DNA of 64,000 bases from Buttiauxella agrestis (GCF_900446255.1 NZ_UIGI01000001.1:4428763-4492762); one strand, 5' to 3'; shown: positions 43,317 to 52,308, numbered from the stretch's first letter. Notes: a model not told the origin generated them from the letters alone. Numbers and translations are program-made.

Positions 43317-44612
43317 ATGAAGTACAGCACAACATTGCCGGTTAAAGCATTACCGTCAGCAGAGAAATATGATGGCAAAGGCCCTGAATACAAGCGCCGT
43401 TTTCACGTTATGGCGAAGCCTACCGGCTCCACCTGTAATCTCGATTGCACCTACTGTTTTTACCTGAGTAAAGAAGATCTGCTGCATCAAGACCGCCACA
43501 CCGGCATGAGCGACGAAGTGCTGGAAAACTTCATTCGTCAGTACATCGACGGGCAAGATGGCGAGCAAGTGGTTTTCTCCTGGCAAGGTGGCGAACCCAC
43601 ATTGATGGGGCTGGAGTTTTTCGAAAAAGTCGTCAAATTCCAGAAACAGTACCAAAAGCCCGGCCAGCGCATCGAAAACGACTTACAAACCAATGGCGTG
43701 CTGATTAACGACAAATGGGCTGAATTCCTCAAAGAACACCGTTTTCTGGTTGGCTTGTCGATTGACGGCCCACGAGAATTACACGACCGCTACCGCGTCA
43801 CGCGCAGCGGCAAACCGACTTTCGACTTAGTGATGAAAGGCGTCGAAGCGCTCAAAAAATACAAAGTCCCTTTCAACGCGCTCGTCACCGTCAACCGCAC
43901 CAACGCTCGATTCCCGCTGGAAGTTTACCGTTTCGTCACCAAAGAACTGGGCGCGACCTACGTGCAATTTAACCCGTGCGTAGAAGCGGTTGATTTCAAA
44001 GTCACCGCCCCGCAATTCTGGCGCGATGAAACCATCCCCATTACCGGAACGCGCCGCGCAAAACCGGGCGACCTGGACTCCATCGTCACCGACTGGTCAG
44101 TGGATCCTGATGACTGGGGCACCTTCCTGAAAACGGTGTTTGAAGAGTGGGTGAATAACGATTTAGGCCGCGTGCAAGTTAACCTGTTTGAAACCGCCGT
44201 CGCCCAAACCATGGGTATGCCCGCGCAAATTTGTACCGCCTCCGAGTTTTGCGGCAAAGGTCTGGCCATCGAAAAAAATGGCGATATCTATTCCTGCGAC
44301 CACTACGTTTACCCCGAATATCAGATTGGCAATATCGAAGACACCAAACTCGCGCACCTGGCATTTTCCGAACGCCAGAAAGCCTTTGGCATGGGGAAAA
44401 AAGACACGCTGCCGGAATACTGTAAACAGTGCCCGTATCTGAAATTATGCTGGGGCGAATGCCCGAAAAACCGCCTTGTCCGCACGCCAGACGGCGAGCA
44501 AGGCCTTAATTATCTTTGCCCAGGCATCAAAGCTTTCTTCAATTACGCCGAGCCGATTCTTGTCGGACTCGCCACGCTTTTGAAACGTGACTTTGCAGGA
44601 TTGCGCAAATGA
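43317..44612 (+). CDS. Anaerobic sulfatase-maturating enzyme (radical SAM, SPASM)
   Basis: 431 aa, starting at MKYSTTLPVK after AGGGG. It oxidises the sulfatase active-site Ser (or Cys) to C-alpha-formylglycine. The radical SAM cluster is CNLDCTYC (CxxxCxxC); FSWQGGEPTLMGLEFF and QTNGVLIND are typical. The SPASM part provides two auxiliary clusters: CTASEFCGKGLAIEKNGDIYSCD and YCKQCPYLKLCWGECPKNR, then YLCPG. The gene overlaps the next by 4 nt. Functional partner of the sulfatase upstream; resembles Klebsiella AtsB and AslB. Confidence 0.92.
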   Translation: MKYSTTLPVKALPSAEKYDGKGPEYKRRFHVMAKPTGSTCNLDCTYCFYLSKEDLLHQDRHTGMSDEVLENFIRQYIDGQDGEQVVFSWQGGEPTLMGLEFFEKVVKFQKQYQKPGQRIENDLQTNGVLINDKWAEFLKEHRFLVGLSIDGPRELHDRYRVTRSGKPTFDLVMKGVEALKKYKVPFNALVTVNRTNARFPLEVYRFVTKELGATYVQFNPCVEAVDFKVTAPQFWRDETIPITGTRRAKPGDLDSIVTDWSVDPDDWGTFLKTVFEEWVNNDLGRVQVNLFETAVAQTMGMPAQICTASEFCGKGLAIEKNGDIYSCDHYVYPEYQIGNIEDTKLAHLAFSERQKAFGMGKKDTLPEYCKQCPYLKLCWGECPKNRLVRTPDGEQGLNYLCPGIKAFFNYAEPILVGLATLLKRDFAGLRK

Positions 44613-45607
44613 CAAACAGAGAGAAACTGCTCGAACTTGAGCAGCGTATGAATCAACAGGTTTTGGGTCAGGAATCGCTGGTACGCATGTTAATTGTCGC
44701 GCTGCTTTGCGACGGACACGTACTGCTCGAAGGCTTGCCGGGTCTGGCAAAAACCCGTGCGGTGCGTGAACTCGCCCGCCATGTGGAAGGTGAATTCCGC
44801 CGCATACAGTTCACGCCAGATCTTCTGCCGTCAGACATTACCGGCAGCGAGATTTACCAGCAAAATGCCACGCGTGAAGAAGACCAGTTCCGTTTCCGCC
44901 CAGGCCCGGTGTTCGGCAATATTATTCTTGCCGATGAGATAAACCGCGCCTCGGCACGTGTGCAATCGGCATTGCTCGAAGCCATGGAAGAACGCCACGT
45001 CACGGTGGCCGGGAAAACCTGGCCGCTACCGGGCATTTTCATGGTGCTGGCGACGCAAAACCCGGTGGATCAAGAAGGCACCTGGCCGTTGCCCGAAGCG
45101 CAGCTTGACCGCTTTTTGATGAAAGTTCTGGTGGATTATCCGTCCAAAGAAAACGAGCAAAAAGTGATGCAACTGGTGCGTTCGGAGCAGCAGCAAAAAT
45201 ATCTGGCAAGCGGCGATGGACAAACGGAAAAACCGGCTGAAACGCTGATGTTATCGCAGCAAGATATTGCCACCTGCTGGCAGGAAATCTCGGCGGTTTA
45301 CGTCGCGCCAACTATTGAAAACTACATCGTCAATCTGGTGGATATGACCCGCCATCCGCAGGGTATCAGCGACACGCTCGCCAGTTACATCACGTTTGGC
45401 GTCAGCCCGCGCGGCACCTTAGCACTCGATCGTTGTGGCCGCGCACTGGCCTGGCTCGAAGGCCGCGACGCGGTATTGCCAGAAGATATCAAGCTCGTCG
45501 CCCCGGCAGTGTTACGCCATCGCCTGATGCTCAGTTACCAGGCCAACGCCGATAATACCTCTCCGGACGACGTAATCCGGATGTTGCTCGACGCAGTGGT
45601 GGCGTAA
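44609..45607 (+). CDS. MoxR-family AAA+ ATPase
   Basis: 332 aa. Walker A is GLPGLAKT (about 40-47), Walker B IILADEINRA, and LATQNPVDQEGTWPLPEAQLDRF is the MoxR signature with the sensor region. MoxR proteins are cytoplasmic chaperone-like ATPases that work with VWA proteins on maturation or metal loading of enzymes. All the usual partners follow without gaps. One-base overlap with the DUF58 gene (TAATG). Confidence 0.92.
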   Translation: MTNREKLLELEQRMNQQVLGQESLVRMLIVALLCDGHVLLEGLPGLAKTRAVRELARHVEGEFRRIQFTPDLLPSDITGSEIYQQNATREEDQFRFRPGPVFGNIILADEINRASARVQSALLEAMEERHVTVAGKTWPLPGIFMVLATQNPVDQEGTWPLPEAQLDRFLMKVLVDYPSKENEQKVMQLVRSEQQQKYLASGDGQTEKPAETLMLSQQDIATCWQEISAVYVAPTIENYIVNLVDMTRHPQGISDTLASYITFGVSPRGTLALDRCGRALAWLEGRDAVLPEDIKLVAPAVLRHRLMLSYQANADNTSPDDVIRMLLDAVVA

Positions 45608-46512
45608 TGAATAGCGCGTTACAGGTGGATCGCCAAACCCTGATGGCGCTGGCAGGCGAAGCACGTTTGCTGTCGAACCCGCCTGGGCAGATCCCACCGG
45701 GAGCGCTGGCGGGTGAGCGTGTTTCACGCCAGCAGGGGCGCGGGCTTAATTTTGATAGTCTCCGTCGCTACCAACCAGGTGATGACGTGCGGTTGATCGA
45801 CTGGCAAGCCACCGCCCGCCTGCGATCGCCGTGGATCCGCATGTATAACGAAGAGCGCGAGCGCCCGGTGTTCTTGATCGTCGATCAGCGGCTGGATATG
45901 TTTTTTGCCACCCGCGGGCAAACCAAATCTGTCGCAGCCGCCAAAATTGCGGGCCTGCTCGCATGGCGAAGCTGGCACGATGGCGACCGCATCGGCAGCG
46001 CGGTGTTCAGCGATGCAAATTACAGCCTGCAAAAATGCCGCGCCCCACGCACCAATCTGCCCGCAGTGCTCGATGACCTGCTGCAATACAACCAACAATT
46101 ACCCGAACGCTACCCTGATGAAACACCCGCAACCGTGACGCTCGGCAGCGTGCTGCAACACGCCATGCATCTGATCCCCGCCGGTTCCTGGGTGGCCGTC
46201 ATCAGTGATTTCCACGATCTCGATGCGTCCGGTGAAGCCTTGCTGGCTGCCCTGCGGCGGCGCTGCGAGATTAGCGCATTTGTCACGCTCGACAACCTGC
46301 ATCTCACCCTCCCGACGCAAGGAAACCTGGCCGCCAGCTATCAGGGTCATGAAGCCGCGTTTTCGCTTTCGCCACGGCTAAAAGATGAGATTCAACAGAG
46401 CGTGACTGCGCGGCTTTCCGGCCTGCAAAACCGACTGACACGGCTTGGCGTCCGCGTGAATCAGATAGTCGTCACAGACGATCTTCTCAAGCAGCTACAA
46501 AAGGGAGTCTGA
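45607..46512 (+). CDS. DUF58 domain protein
   Basis: 301 aa, cytoplasmic, with no TM segment predicted by eye. The DUF58 signature is LRRYQPGDDVRLIDWQATAR (about 55-75) followed by ERPVFLIVDQRLDMFF, which occupies the place of a VWA MIDAS but reads DQRLD rather than DxSxS. DUF58 proteins are obligate neighbours of MoxR ATPases. The stop abuts the ATG of the next gene. Confidence 0.9.
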   Translation: MNSALQVDRQTLMALAGEARLLSNPPGQIPPGALAGERVSRQQGRGLNFDSLRRYQPGDDVRLIDWQATARLRSPWIRMYNEERERPVFLIVDQRLDMFFATRGQTKSVAAAKIAGLLAWRSWHDGDRIGSAVFSDANYSLQKCRAPRTNLPAVLDDLLQYNQQLPERYPDETPATVTLGSVLQHAMHLIPAGSWVAVISDFHDLDASGEALLAALRRRCEISAFVTLDNLHLTLPTQGNLAASYQGHEAAFSLSPRLKDEIQQSVTARLSGLQNRLTRLGVRVNQIVVTDDLLKQLQKGV

Positions 46513-46953
46513 ATGCTCGAGAAAGGATTTAGCGTGCCGGAGCTGTTAAACCCGGCGCTTCCACGAAGTATCTCCTGGTTTCCCTTGCCGCCCGGCTGGT
46601 TTGTGCTCGGCGGCGTGTTACTTATCGCGCTGATTATCTTCGGGTTATTCCACCTGGCGAGATGGCGGCGCAACGTGTGGCGTCGTGAAGCGCTGGCGGC
46701 ATTGCAGCAGCCGCACAGCGCCGATAGCTGGCTGGAACTGATAAAACGCATTCTGCTGATGCACCAGCCGCGCAGCCAAATTAGCCACACGCTTTCGCCA
46801 GAACAACTCTTGCAGCATGTTGAAATCGACGCCGATTTGCGCCAGCAATTGAGCGCCAAATATTGCCAGCCGGATAACCAGCTCGAGGCGAATCAAAACG
46901 CACGTCTGCAAACACAACTGAAACACTGGCTGGAGAAACTGCCTTATGTCTGA
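46513..46953 (+). CDS. DUF4381 domain membrane protein
   Basis: 146 aa with one TM helix (about 28-52, FPLPPGWFVLGGVLLIALIIFG) and a cytoplasmic tail rich in Q and R. The WFPLPPGW segment before the helix is characteristic of DUF4381, always found in MoxR-VWA operons. Role unknown, probably a scaffold. Overlaps the following VWA gene by 8 nt. Confidence 0.85.
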   Translation: MLEKGFSVPELLNPALPRSISWFPLPPGWFVLGGVLLIALIIFGLFHLARWRRNVWRREALAALQQPHSADSWLELIKRILLMHQPRSQISHTLSPEQLLQHVEIDADLRQQLSAKYCQPDNQLEANQNARLQTQLKHWLEKLPYV

Positions 46954-47923
46954 GTTTCTGAGCCGCCTCGATTTCGCCTGGCCGTGGGCGTGGTTACTGA
47001 TTTTCCTGCCGCTGCTTGGTCGCTATTTTTTACCGCAGGATCGCGAAGTGAAAGAACATGTTCGCGTACCGTTCTTGCCGGAATTAATTGATGAGCTGAA
47101 ACTCAACAGCCAGCCGGTGCGCACCAGCAAACTCTCAAGCCTGATTTTTTGGCTGACGTGGATTCTGCTGGTTGCCGCCCTCTCGCGCCCGGAATACCTG
47201 ACTCCGCCGCAGCATATTCAAAAACCGATGCGCGATGTGGTGCTGATTCTGGATGTCTCCGGTTCGATGGGCAAAAACGACGTTCAGGGTGGGATCACGC
47301 GCTTACAGGCCGTTCAGGAATCGGTGCGAAAATTCGTGGCGGCGCGTAAAACCGACCGCATCGGGCTGGTGATTTTTGCCAGCCAGGCGTGGCCATTCGC
47401 CCCGGTTAGCGAAGACAAACAGGCGCTGCAAACGCGCATTAACCAACTCGCGCCCGGCATGATTGGTCAACAAACCGCGATTGGCGACGCGCTGGGAATC
47501 GGTGTGAAACTGCTCGATACCACCGCTAACAAAGACGCCAGCAAACTGGCGATTTTACTCACCGACGGCAACGACACCGCATCGCAATTAGCGCCACCGC
47601 TCGCCGCACAACTGGCGGCAACGCATCACGTTCAGGTACATACCATCGCCTTTGGCGATCTGAACAGCACTGGCGATGACAAAGTAGATTTGCCGCTGAT
47701 GCAGGATATCGCGCGCATTACCGGCGGAAAATCCTGGACTGCCGCCGGTTCCGGTGCGGCTCTCGACAGCGTATGGCAGGAAATCGACGCCATCACCCCC
47801 GTGCAGGTGAAATCCATCGGCTGGTCGTGGCACATCCCGCTGTTCCAGTGGCCGCTGCTACTGGCGCTGGCTTTGCTGATTTTGCTCGCGGTCACGCGAT
47901 TCGTGCGGGAGAAAACAGCATGA
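46946..47923 (+). CDS. VWA-domain membrane protein (BatA-like)
   Basis: 325 aa. N-terminal TM helix pair (about 10-30 and 65-85), a periplasmic or cytoplasmic VWA domain (about 90-290) and a C-terminal TM helix (about 298-318). The metal-ion-dependent adhesion site is complete: DVSGSMGKND (DxSxS), with the conserved Thr in GQQTAIGDALGIG and Asp in LLTDGND. This is the Aerotolerance BatA topology. Overlaps the next gene by 4 nt. Confidence 0.9.
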   Translation: MSEFLSRLDFAWPWAWLLIFLPLLGRYFLPQDREVKEHVRVPFLPELIDELKLNSQPVRTSKLSSLIFWLTWILLVAALSRPEYLTPPQHIQKPMRDVVLILDVSGSMGKNDVQGGITRLQAVQESVRKFVAARKTDRIGLVIFASQAWPFAPVSEDKQALQTRINQLAPGMIGQQTAIGDALGIGVKLLDTTANKDASKLAILLTDGNDTASQLAPPLAAQLAATHHVQVHTIAFGDLNSTGDDKVDLPLMQDIARITGGKSWTAAGSGAALDSVWQEIDAITPVQVKSIGWSWHIPLFQWPLLLALALLILLAVTRFVREKTA

Positions 47924-49443
47924 GTGACTTCCATTTTGTTTACCCATGGCGGCTGCTCGGTCTGCTGATTTGCGCGCTGCTGTGGTTTGTTGCCAGCAGC
48001 CAACGTAGCGCCTGGCACCAGATTATGGATAAGCCGTTTGCCAAAGCGCTGATTATTGGGCGACAAAAACGCCTGACCCAGATTTTACCGTGGTTGTGCG
48101 CACTCGGTGTCATCGCTCTGGCAGGCCCGACCTGGCAGCGTGAACTCCCGGCCGCACTGACGCAGCAAAGCAACATGATGGTGGTGTTACAGCAAGATCC
48201 GGCGATGTACGCGCAGGATTTAGCTCCGAGCCGCCACCAGCGTATGCAGAGCAAAATCATGGACCTGATGAACCGTTCAACAGGCACGCATTTCGGCCTG
48301 GTGGTTTACAACGCTCATGCATATCTGACCACACCACTCACTTCCGACCCGACGTTTTACGCGCTGTTCTTGCATGCCCAAAGCCCAAATTTATTGCCAG
48401 AAGGTGAAGGCTCGGGGCTAAAACAGGCTATCGCCCTGGCGATGAAAAACATGCCAGAAACGCCGAATATGCCGCGCAATATTTTACTGATTGCCGACAC
48501 CGTTTCGGCGCAAGACGCAACGTGGCTTGCCCAACAAAAAGCGCCCATTCAAATCTGGGTTCCGGGGACCGCACGCGGGGGTGAATTACCCGAAAGCTAC
48601 GCCCAGCGTGGGATTGATACGCGTCTGAACGTCGAACGCTTTAGCCAAATTCGCGATGGCGGCATTCCGGTCACGCTCGTCACCAGCGACGACAGCGATT
48701 TATCGGTACTCGCCAGCCACATCCAACAATCGGTGAGCGCGCAAAATAACGCTCGCGGCGATTTGCACTGGAAAAACAGCGGCTATCTGCTGGTGATCCC
48801 AATGCTTTTGCTACTGCTTCTCGGGCGGCGACAGCTGATTTGCTGGCTGATTGTGCTGGTGCCGCTGCTGTATCTGCCCCAAAGCCAGGCCGCATGGCAG
48901 GATGCGTGGATTAGCCCGGATATGCAGGGGCAACTCGCCTTCAATAAAGGCGAATATAAAAAAGCCGCAGAGCGTTTTCAGGACCCGCTGTGGCAAGGCA
49001 TCGCCTACTACCGCGCCGAAGATTTTGTCGCGGCCACCTCCGCATTTCGCCAGGCACCGCAAACCGCTGAATCGCTATTATGGACGGGCAACAGCTACGC
49101 CCAGCAAAAGCAGTGGCAGCAGGCCATTAACAGCTATGACCGCGCCTTAAGCCTGCGCCCGGACTGGAAAACGGCGCAACAAAACCGCGCTGCCATCGCC
49201 AAAATCATTATGGAATTGCGCCAGAAAGAACGCGATCGCCAGGCGGCTCAGGGCAAAGAACAGGACTATAAACCGGACGAAATTAAACACGATTTAAGGA
49301 AAGATCAGGGCGTCAATCAGAAGGATATCCAACCCGTTGCCAGCAGCAGCCCGCAGGTCAATCAGTGGTTTGAAAACCTGGAGGTTTCCCCTTCCGGCCT
49401 GCTGGAAAATCTCTACCGCGCCAACACGGAGGAGGCTCCATGA
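47920..49443 (+). CDS. VWA-like plus TPR membrane protein (BatB-BatC fusion)
   Basis: 507 aa. Two N-terminal TM helices, a VWA-like domain (about 85-285), two TM helices (about 290-330) and a C-terminal TPR region (about 340-440: LAFNKGEYKKAAERF, YYRAEDFVAATSAFRQ, YAQQKQWQQAINSYDRALSLRPD) followed by a charged tail. The place of the MIDAS reads VVLQQDPAMY instead of DxSxS, so metal binding is probably lost. It starts at MSDFHFVYPW, the ATG inside the end of the previous gene. Confidence 0.88.
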   Translation: MSDFHFVYPWRLLGLLICALLWFVASSQRSAWHQIMDKPFAKALIIGRQKRLTQILPWLCALGVIALAGPTWQRELPAALTQQSNMMVVLQQDPAMYAQDLAPSRHQRMQSKIMDLMNRSTGTHFGLVVYNAHAYLTTPLTSDPTFYALFLHAQSPNLLPEGEGSGLKQAIALAMKNMPETPNMPRNILLIADTVSAQDATWLAQQKAPIQIWVPGTARGGELPESYAQRGIDTRLNVERFSQIRDGGIPVTLVTSDDSDLSVLASHIQQSVSAQNNARGDLHWKNSGYLLVIPMLLLLLLGRRQLICWLIVLVPLLYLPQSQAAWQDAWISPDMQGQLAFNKGEYKKAAERFQDPLWQGIAYYRAEDFVAATSAFRQAPQTAESLLWTGNSYAQQKQWQQAINSYDRALSLRPDWKTAQQNRAAIAKIIMELRQKERDRQAAQGKEQDYKPDEIKHDLRKDQGVNQKDIQPVASSSPQVNQWFENLEVSPSGLLENLYRANTEEAP

Positions 49444-50456
49444 GAACCTTGCTGATGGTGCTTTTGCTGGCCGTTCTGCCAGCCCGAGCGGCGATGGACA
49501 TTACGCGGGAGCTTGAAGCGCCAGAGCATGTCGCGCCCGGTCAGCCCGTGCGGGTGGCTATCACCTTCTGGACGGATAGCTGGTTTAATCCGCCGCCGCA
49601 ATGGCCTGATTTTAAAATTGAGAACGGCTCGTTACTCACCACGCCGCTGCCAAACCAACTGCTGAGTCGCCAGAAAAATGGTATTAGCTGGAGCGGCGTG
49701 CGCCTTGAACGACAAATCACCGCGTGGGATCAGGGCGTGCTGCTGATGCCTGCGGTGGAAATCACCCTCACTTCACCCAACCAACCGCCCGTCACGGTGC
49801 AATTACCCGAGCTGAAAAAAGAGGTGGTCTGGCCGAAAGGTGTGGAGCAGCCGGATCGCTTCCTGCCCGCCAGCAACTTAACGCTCACCCAGAAAATCAC
49901 CCAGTATCACGCAAGCAAAGACGACAAACTCCACGCTGGTGACGTGATCGAGCGCACCGTCACGGTTAAGGCCAACGGGATTGTTGCCACACAAATCCCG
50001 CAATTGCTGTACGCCATTCCTGGCACCGAAACCCAGCGCCTGACGCCCGTGAACACCATGCTGAAAACGGGACGGGGTGAAATCGAAGGCGCACAGCGTG
50101 AAGAAACCCTGCGTTATTTACCTTCACAAGCGGGCGCCATCACCATTCCGCCGCTGAAATTACGCTGGTGGGACACGGCAAATCAGCAATGGCAAGTGGC
50201 GCAATTACCCGGCTCCACCCTGCAAGTTGCCGAAGCGCGCGCCGCAGGAAGTGAATCGGCACTGCGCGGCGCCACCGATGATGGAAAATGGCGCATCGCG
50301 ACGATGATCATCACCGTCGTACTAATGGCGCTGCTTCTCTGGTTTACGCGCCGCCCGCTGCGGCGCAGTTTGAGGTATCTGCACCGTGTCTGGCAGCGCT
50401 TCTGGAACCCTGTCCCATTGCCCAAACTAACTCCCACCAAAAGGGGTGAACGATGA
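49440..50456 (+). CDS. BatD-like exported membrane protein
   Basis: 338 aa. Signal peptide MRTLLMVLLLAVLPARA, a periplasmic beta-rich region with two similar halves (about 20-270; PGQPVRVAITFW and HAGDVIERTVTVKANGI are corresponding strands) and one C-terminal TM helix (about 283-303) followed by a basic cytoplasmic tail. This is the BatD architecture of MoxR/VWA systems. Overlaps neighbours by 4 nt on both sides. Confidence 0.82.
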   Translation: MRTLLMVLLLAVLPARAAMDITRELEAPEHVAPGQPVRVAITFWTDSWFNPPPQWPDFKIENGSLLTTPLPNQLLSRQKNGISWSGVRLERQITAWDQGVLLMPAVEITLTSPNQPPVTVQLPELKKEVVWPKGVEQPDRFLPASNLTLTQKITQYHASKDDKLHAGDVIERTVTVKANGIVATQIPQLLYAIPGTETQRLTPVNTMLKTGRGEIEGAQREETLRYLPSQAGAITIPPLKLRWWDTANQQWQVAQLPGSTLQVAEARAAGSESALRGATDDGKWRIATMIITVVLMALLLWFTRRPLRRSLRYLHRVWQRFWNPVPLPKLTPTKRGER

Positions 50457-51463
50457 AACATAAACTGTTACTCACAACGCTAATTCTGGGTGCAATGGGT
50501 GCGGCTCACGCCGCCGACCCGCTGTCTGCGTGGAAGGATACGGCGGCGAAACAATCCATTGAACAATGGGTGCAAAATGCGACCAATCAAGACCGCTCAA
50601 CCTATATTCCGCCCCAGAAGCGCTATGTGGTGTTTGATAACGACGGCACGTTGTGGCCCGAAGCACCGCTGACATTCCAGCTCCAGTTCGCTATTGATGA
50701 AGTAAAACGCCTCGCGCCAGAGCACCCGGAATGGAAAAACGATCCCATTGTGAGCGCGGTGCTGAATAACGATTTAAAAACCGTTGCTGCCGCGGGTGAA
50801 AAAGGGCTGATGCAGCTTTTAGAGCTGACGCACAGCAACATCACCACCGACGAATTCGACCAGCGCGTCGCCAATTGGGTCGGTAGCCACCGGGATAATC
50901 GCTTTGGCTGCCGGTACGATCAAATGGGCTACCAGCCGATGCGCCAGTTGCTCGATTACCTGCGTGAAAACGGCTTCAAAACGTGGATTGTGTCCGGCGG
51001 CGGCATTGATTTTATGCGCGTGATAGCGGAGAAAATGTACGGCATTCCACCCGAGCAGGTGATCGGCTCGTTCTCACTTAGCGAGTTTTCCCTGACCGAC
51101 AACGGCACGCAGTTGCGTAAAACCATGAAAGGCGCGTTTAACGACGATGCAACCGCCAAGCCCGTCGCGATCCATCTGTTTATGGGCCAGCGCCCGGTTG
51201 CGGCGTTTGGTAACAGCGACGGCGATTTAGCGATGATGCAGTACACCGCAGCCAACCCGGACTATAAAACCTTCGGTTTGCTGGTTCACCATACCGATGC
51301 CGAGCGTGAATATGCTTACGATAGCCATCCACCTGCCAGCGGTAAACTGGTCGAAGGACTAAGTATGGCGAAGGAAAAAGGCTGGACGGTGGTGGATATG
51401 AAGCAGGACTGGAGAACGGTGTTTGACCCGAAATCGTGTGTTCCGGAATCGCCAAAACAGTAA
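50453..51463 (+). CDS. Exported HAD-superfamily phosphatase
   Basis: 336 aa with a Sec signal peptide (MKHKLLLTTLILGAMGAAHA). HAD motif I is VVFDNDGTLWPEAP (Asp-x-Asp), motif II the Ser in WIVSGGGIDF, motif III the Lys in KPVAIH and motif IV GNSDGDLAMMQY. It belongs to the phosphoserine phosphatase-like HAD group, which is rarely periplasmic. It is the last gene of the sulfatase/MoxR operon. The 3' 148 bp are overlapped on the opposite strand by the extended AtaT frame. Confidence 0.85.
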   Translation: MKHKLLLTTLILGAMGAAHAADPLSAWKDTAAKQSIEQWVQNATNQDRSTYIPPQKRYVVFDNDGTLWPEAPLTFQLQFAIDEVKRLAPEHPEWKNDPIVSAVLNNDLKTVAAAGEKGLMQLLELTHSNITTDEFDQRVANWVGSHRDNRFGCRYDQMGYQPMRQLLDYLRENGFKTWIVSGGGIDFMRVIAEKMYGIPPEQVIGSFSLSEFSLTDNGTQLRKTMKGAFNDDATAKPVAIHLFMGQRPVAAFGNSDGDLAMMQYTAANPDYKTFGLLVHHTDAEREYAYDSHPPASGKLVEGLSMAKEKGWTVVDMKQDWRTVFDPKSCVPESPKQ

Positions 51464-52035
51464 AATAAGGGGTGGATAAGCGTGAGCGCCATCCACCTTA
51501 AAATGAAGTGTTGTTGTTCTGCAAACAGCTGTTCGATGGACTTAGTGGGGTAGAACAGTGAGTTCGCATTGTCGCCGACCAATGCAGTAAAGCCGAGTTT
51601 GAGATAGAACTGCATCGCCCCCGCATTGACGGCATCCACAAACATTCCATGAATCCCCACCGCCTGCGATGCAAGCCAGGTGATTTTCATCGCGTGCGCG
51701 ACAAGCGTTGTACCCCACTCTTGCCCATGAAGGTCTTTATGAACCGCCAGACGCCCTAAAGTGACGCTGGGAACATTGGCATAAGGGACTTTCCGCTTCT
51801 GCGTATTCGACGGAAGTGTCGCCTTTTCAAAGCAGCTGCCCGACAACGTATAGTAGCCTAACACTTTCGATTTCTGCTCTTTAGCAACAAGCAAATAGCC
51901 GCGTAAGATCCGGCCACTATGCTGACGTGCAAGATGATCGGTTAGAAAAGTATTCAACGGTTCTTCACCGCAGTCGAAACCTGAAAAATCGTATTCTGCA
52001 TCCTGCGAAAAAATCTCAATCATCAGGTCAGCCAC
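51316..52035 (-). CDS. ataT: AtaT-like GNAT toxin with REP-derived C-terminal extension
   Basis: 239 aa from a GTG start 3 nt after the antitoxin stop. Residues 1-174 match AtaT, the E. coli toxin that acetylates the amino group on initiator tRNA: FDCGEEPLNTFL, VLGYYTLSGSCFE, VPSVTLGRLAV and catalytic Tyr144 in FYLKLGF. AtaT normally ends about residue 175. Here the stop is missing and the frame runs through a palindrome (RWMALTLIHPLFY) into the complement of the HAD gene. The acetyl-CoA loop reads HGQEWG instead of QGQGWG. Possibly weakened or inactive. Confidence 0.75.
   Translation of the reverse strand: MADLMIEIFSQDAEYDFSGFDCGEEPLNTFLTDHLARQHSGRILRGYLLVAKEQKSKVLGYYTLSGSCFEKATLPSNTQKRKVPYANVPSVTLGRLAVHKDLHGQEWGTTLVAHAMKITWLASQAVGIHGMFVDAVNAGAMQFYLKLGFTALVGDNANSLFYPTKSIEQLFAEQQHFILRWMALTLIHPLFYCFGDSGTHDFGSNTVLQSCFISTTVQPFSFAILSPSTSLPLAGGWLS
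51466..51500. repeat. REP-like palindrome at the HAD/ataT junction
   Basis: TAAGGGGTGGATAAGCGTGA followed by GCGCCATCCACCTTA forms a GGTGGAT/ATCCACC hairpin of the same family as 58738-58766. It starts immediately after the HAD stop and marks the point where AtaT homology ends. Confidence 0.75.
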
Positions 52036-52038
52036 GCG

Positions 52039-52308
52039 TTACTCCATATTTTGTAAGCGTTTAGCGGCACTTTTAAGCCTGGCGTTCGGTGCGGGCGGAT
52101 TGCTGAGAGCCTCCATCACCAAATCCCACGATTCTTCATTCAGAACCAGGCGACGATGTTGCTCAATGACTTGCGCGGCACGTTCAGAAGCGCTGGCTAC
52201 CATAAACTGAGTGATAGTCTGGTTGGACATTGCCGCAGCTTCTTCGATTAAGCGCTTGTCGTCGTCAGTTAATCTGAGATCGATGCGCTGTTTTTTTAAT
52301 GCTGGCAT
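52039..52308 (-). CDS. ataR: AtaR-like DUF1778 antitoxin
   Basis: 89-aa ribbon-helix-helix antitoxin that neutralises the GNAT toxin and represses the operon. The ATG giving MPALKKQRIDLRLTDDDKRL has GGAG 8 nt upstream and matches the AtaR N-terminus; upstream starts are not conserved. RHH region about 5-45; the toxin-binding tail includes LNEESWDLVMEALSNPPAPN, shared by the DUF1778 family. Confidence 0.88.
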   Translation of the reverse strand: MPALKKQRIDLRLTDDDKRLIEEAAAMSNQTITQFMVASASERAAQVIEQHRRLVLNEESWDLVMEALSNPPAPNARLKSAAKRLQNME

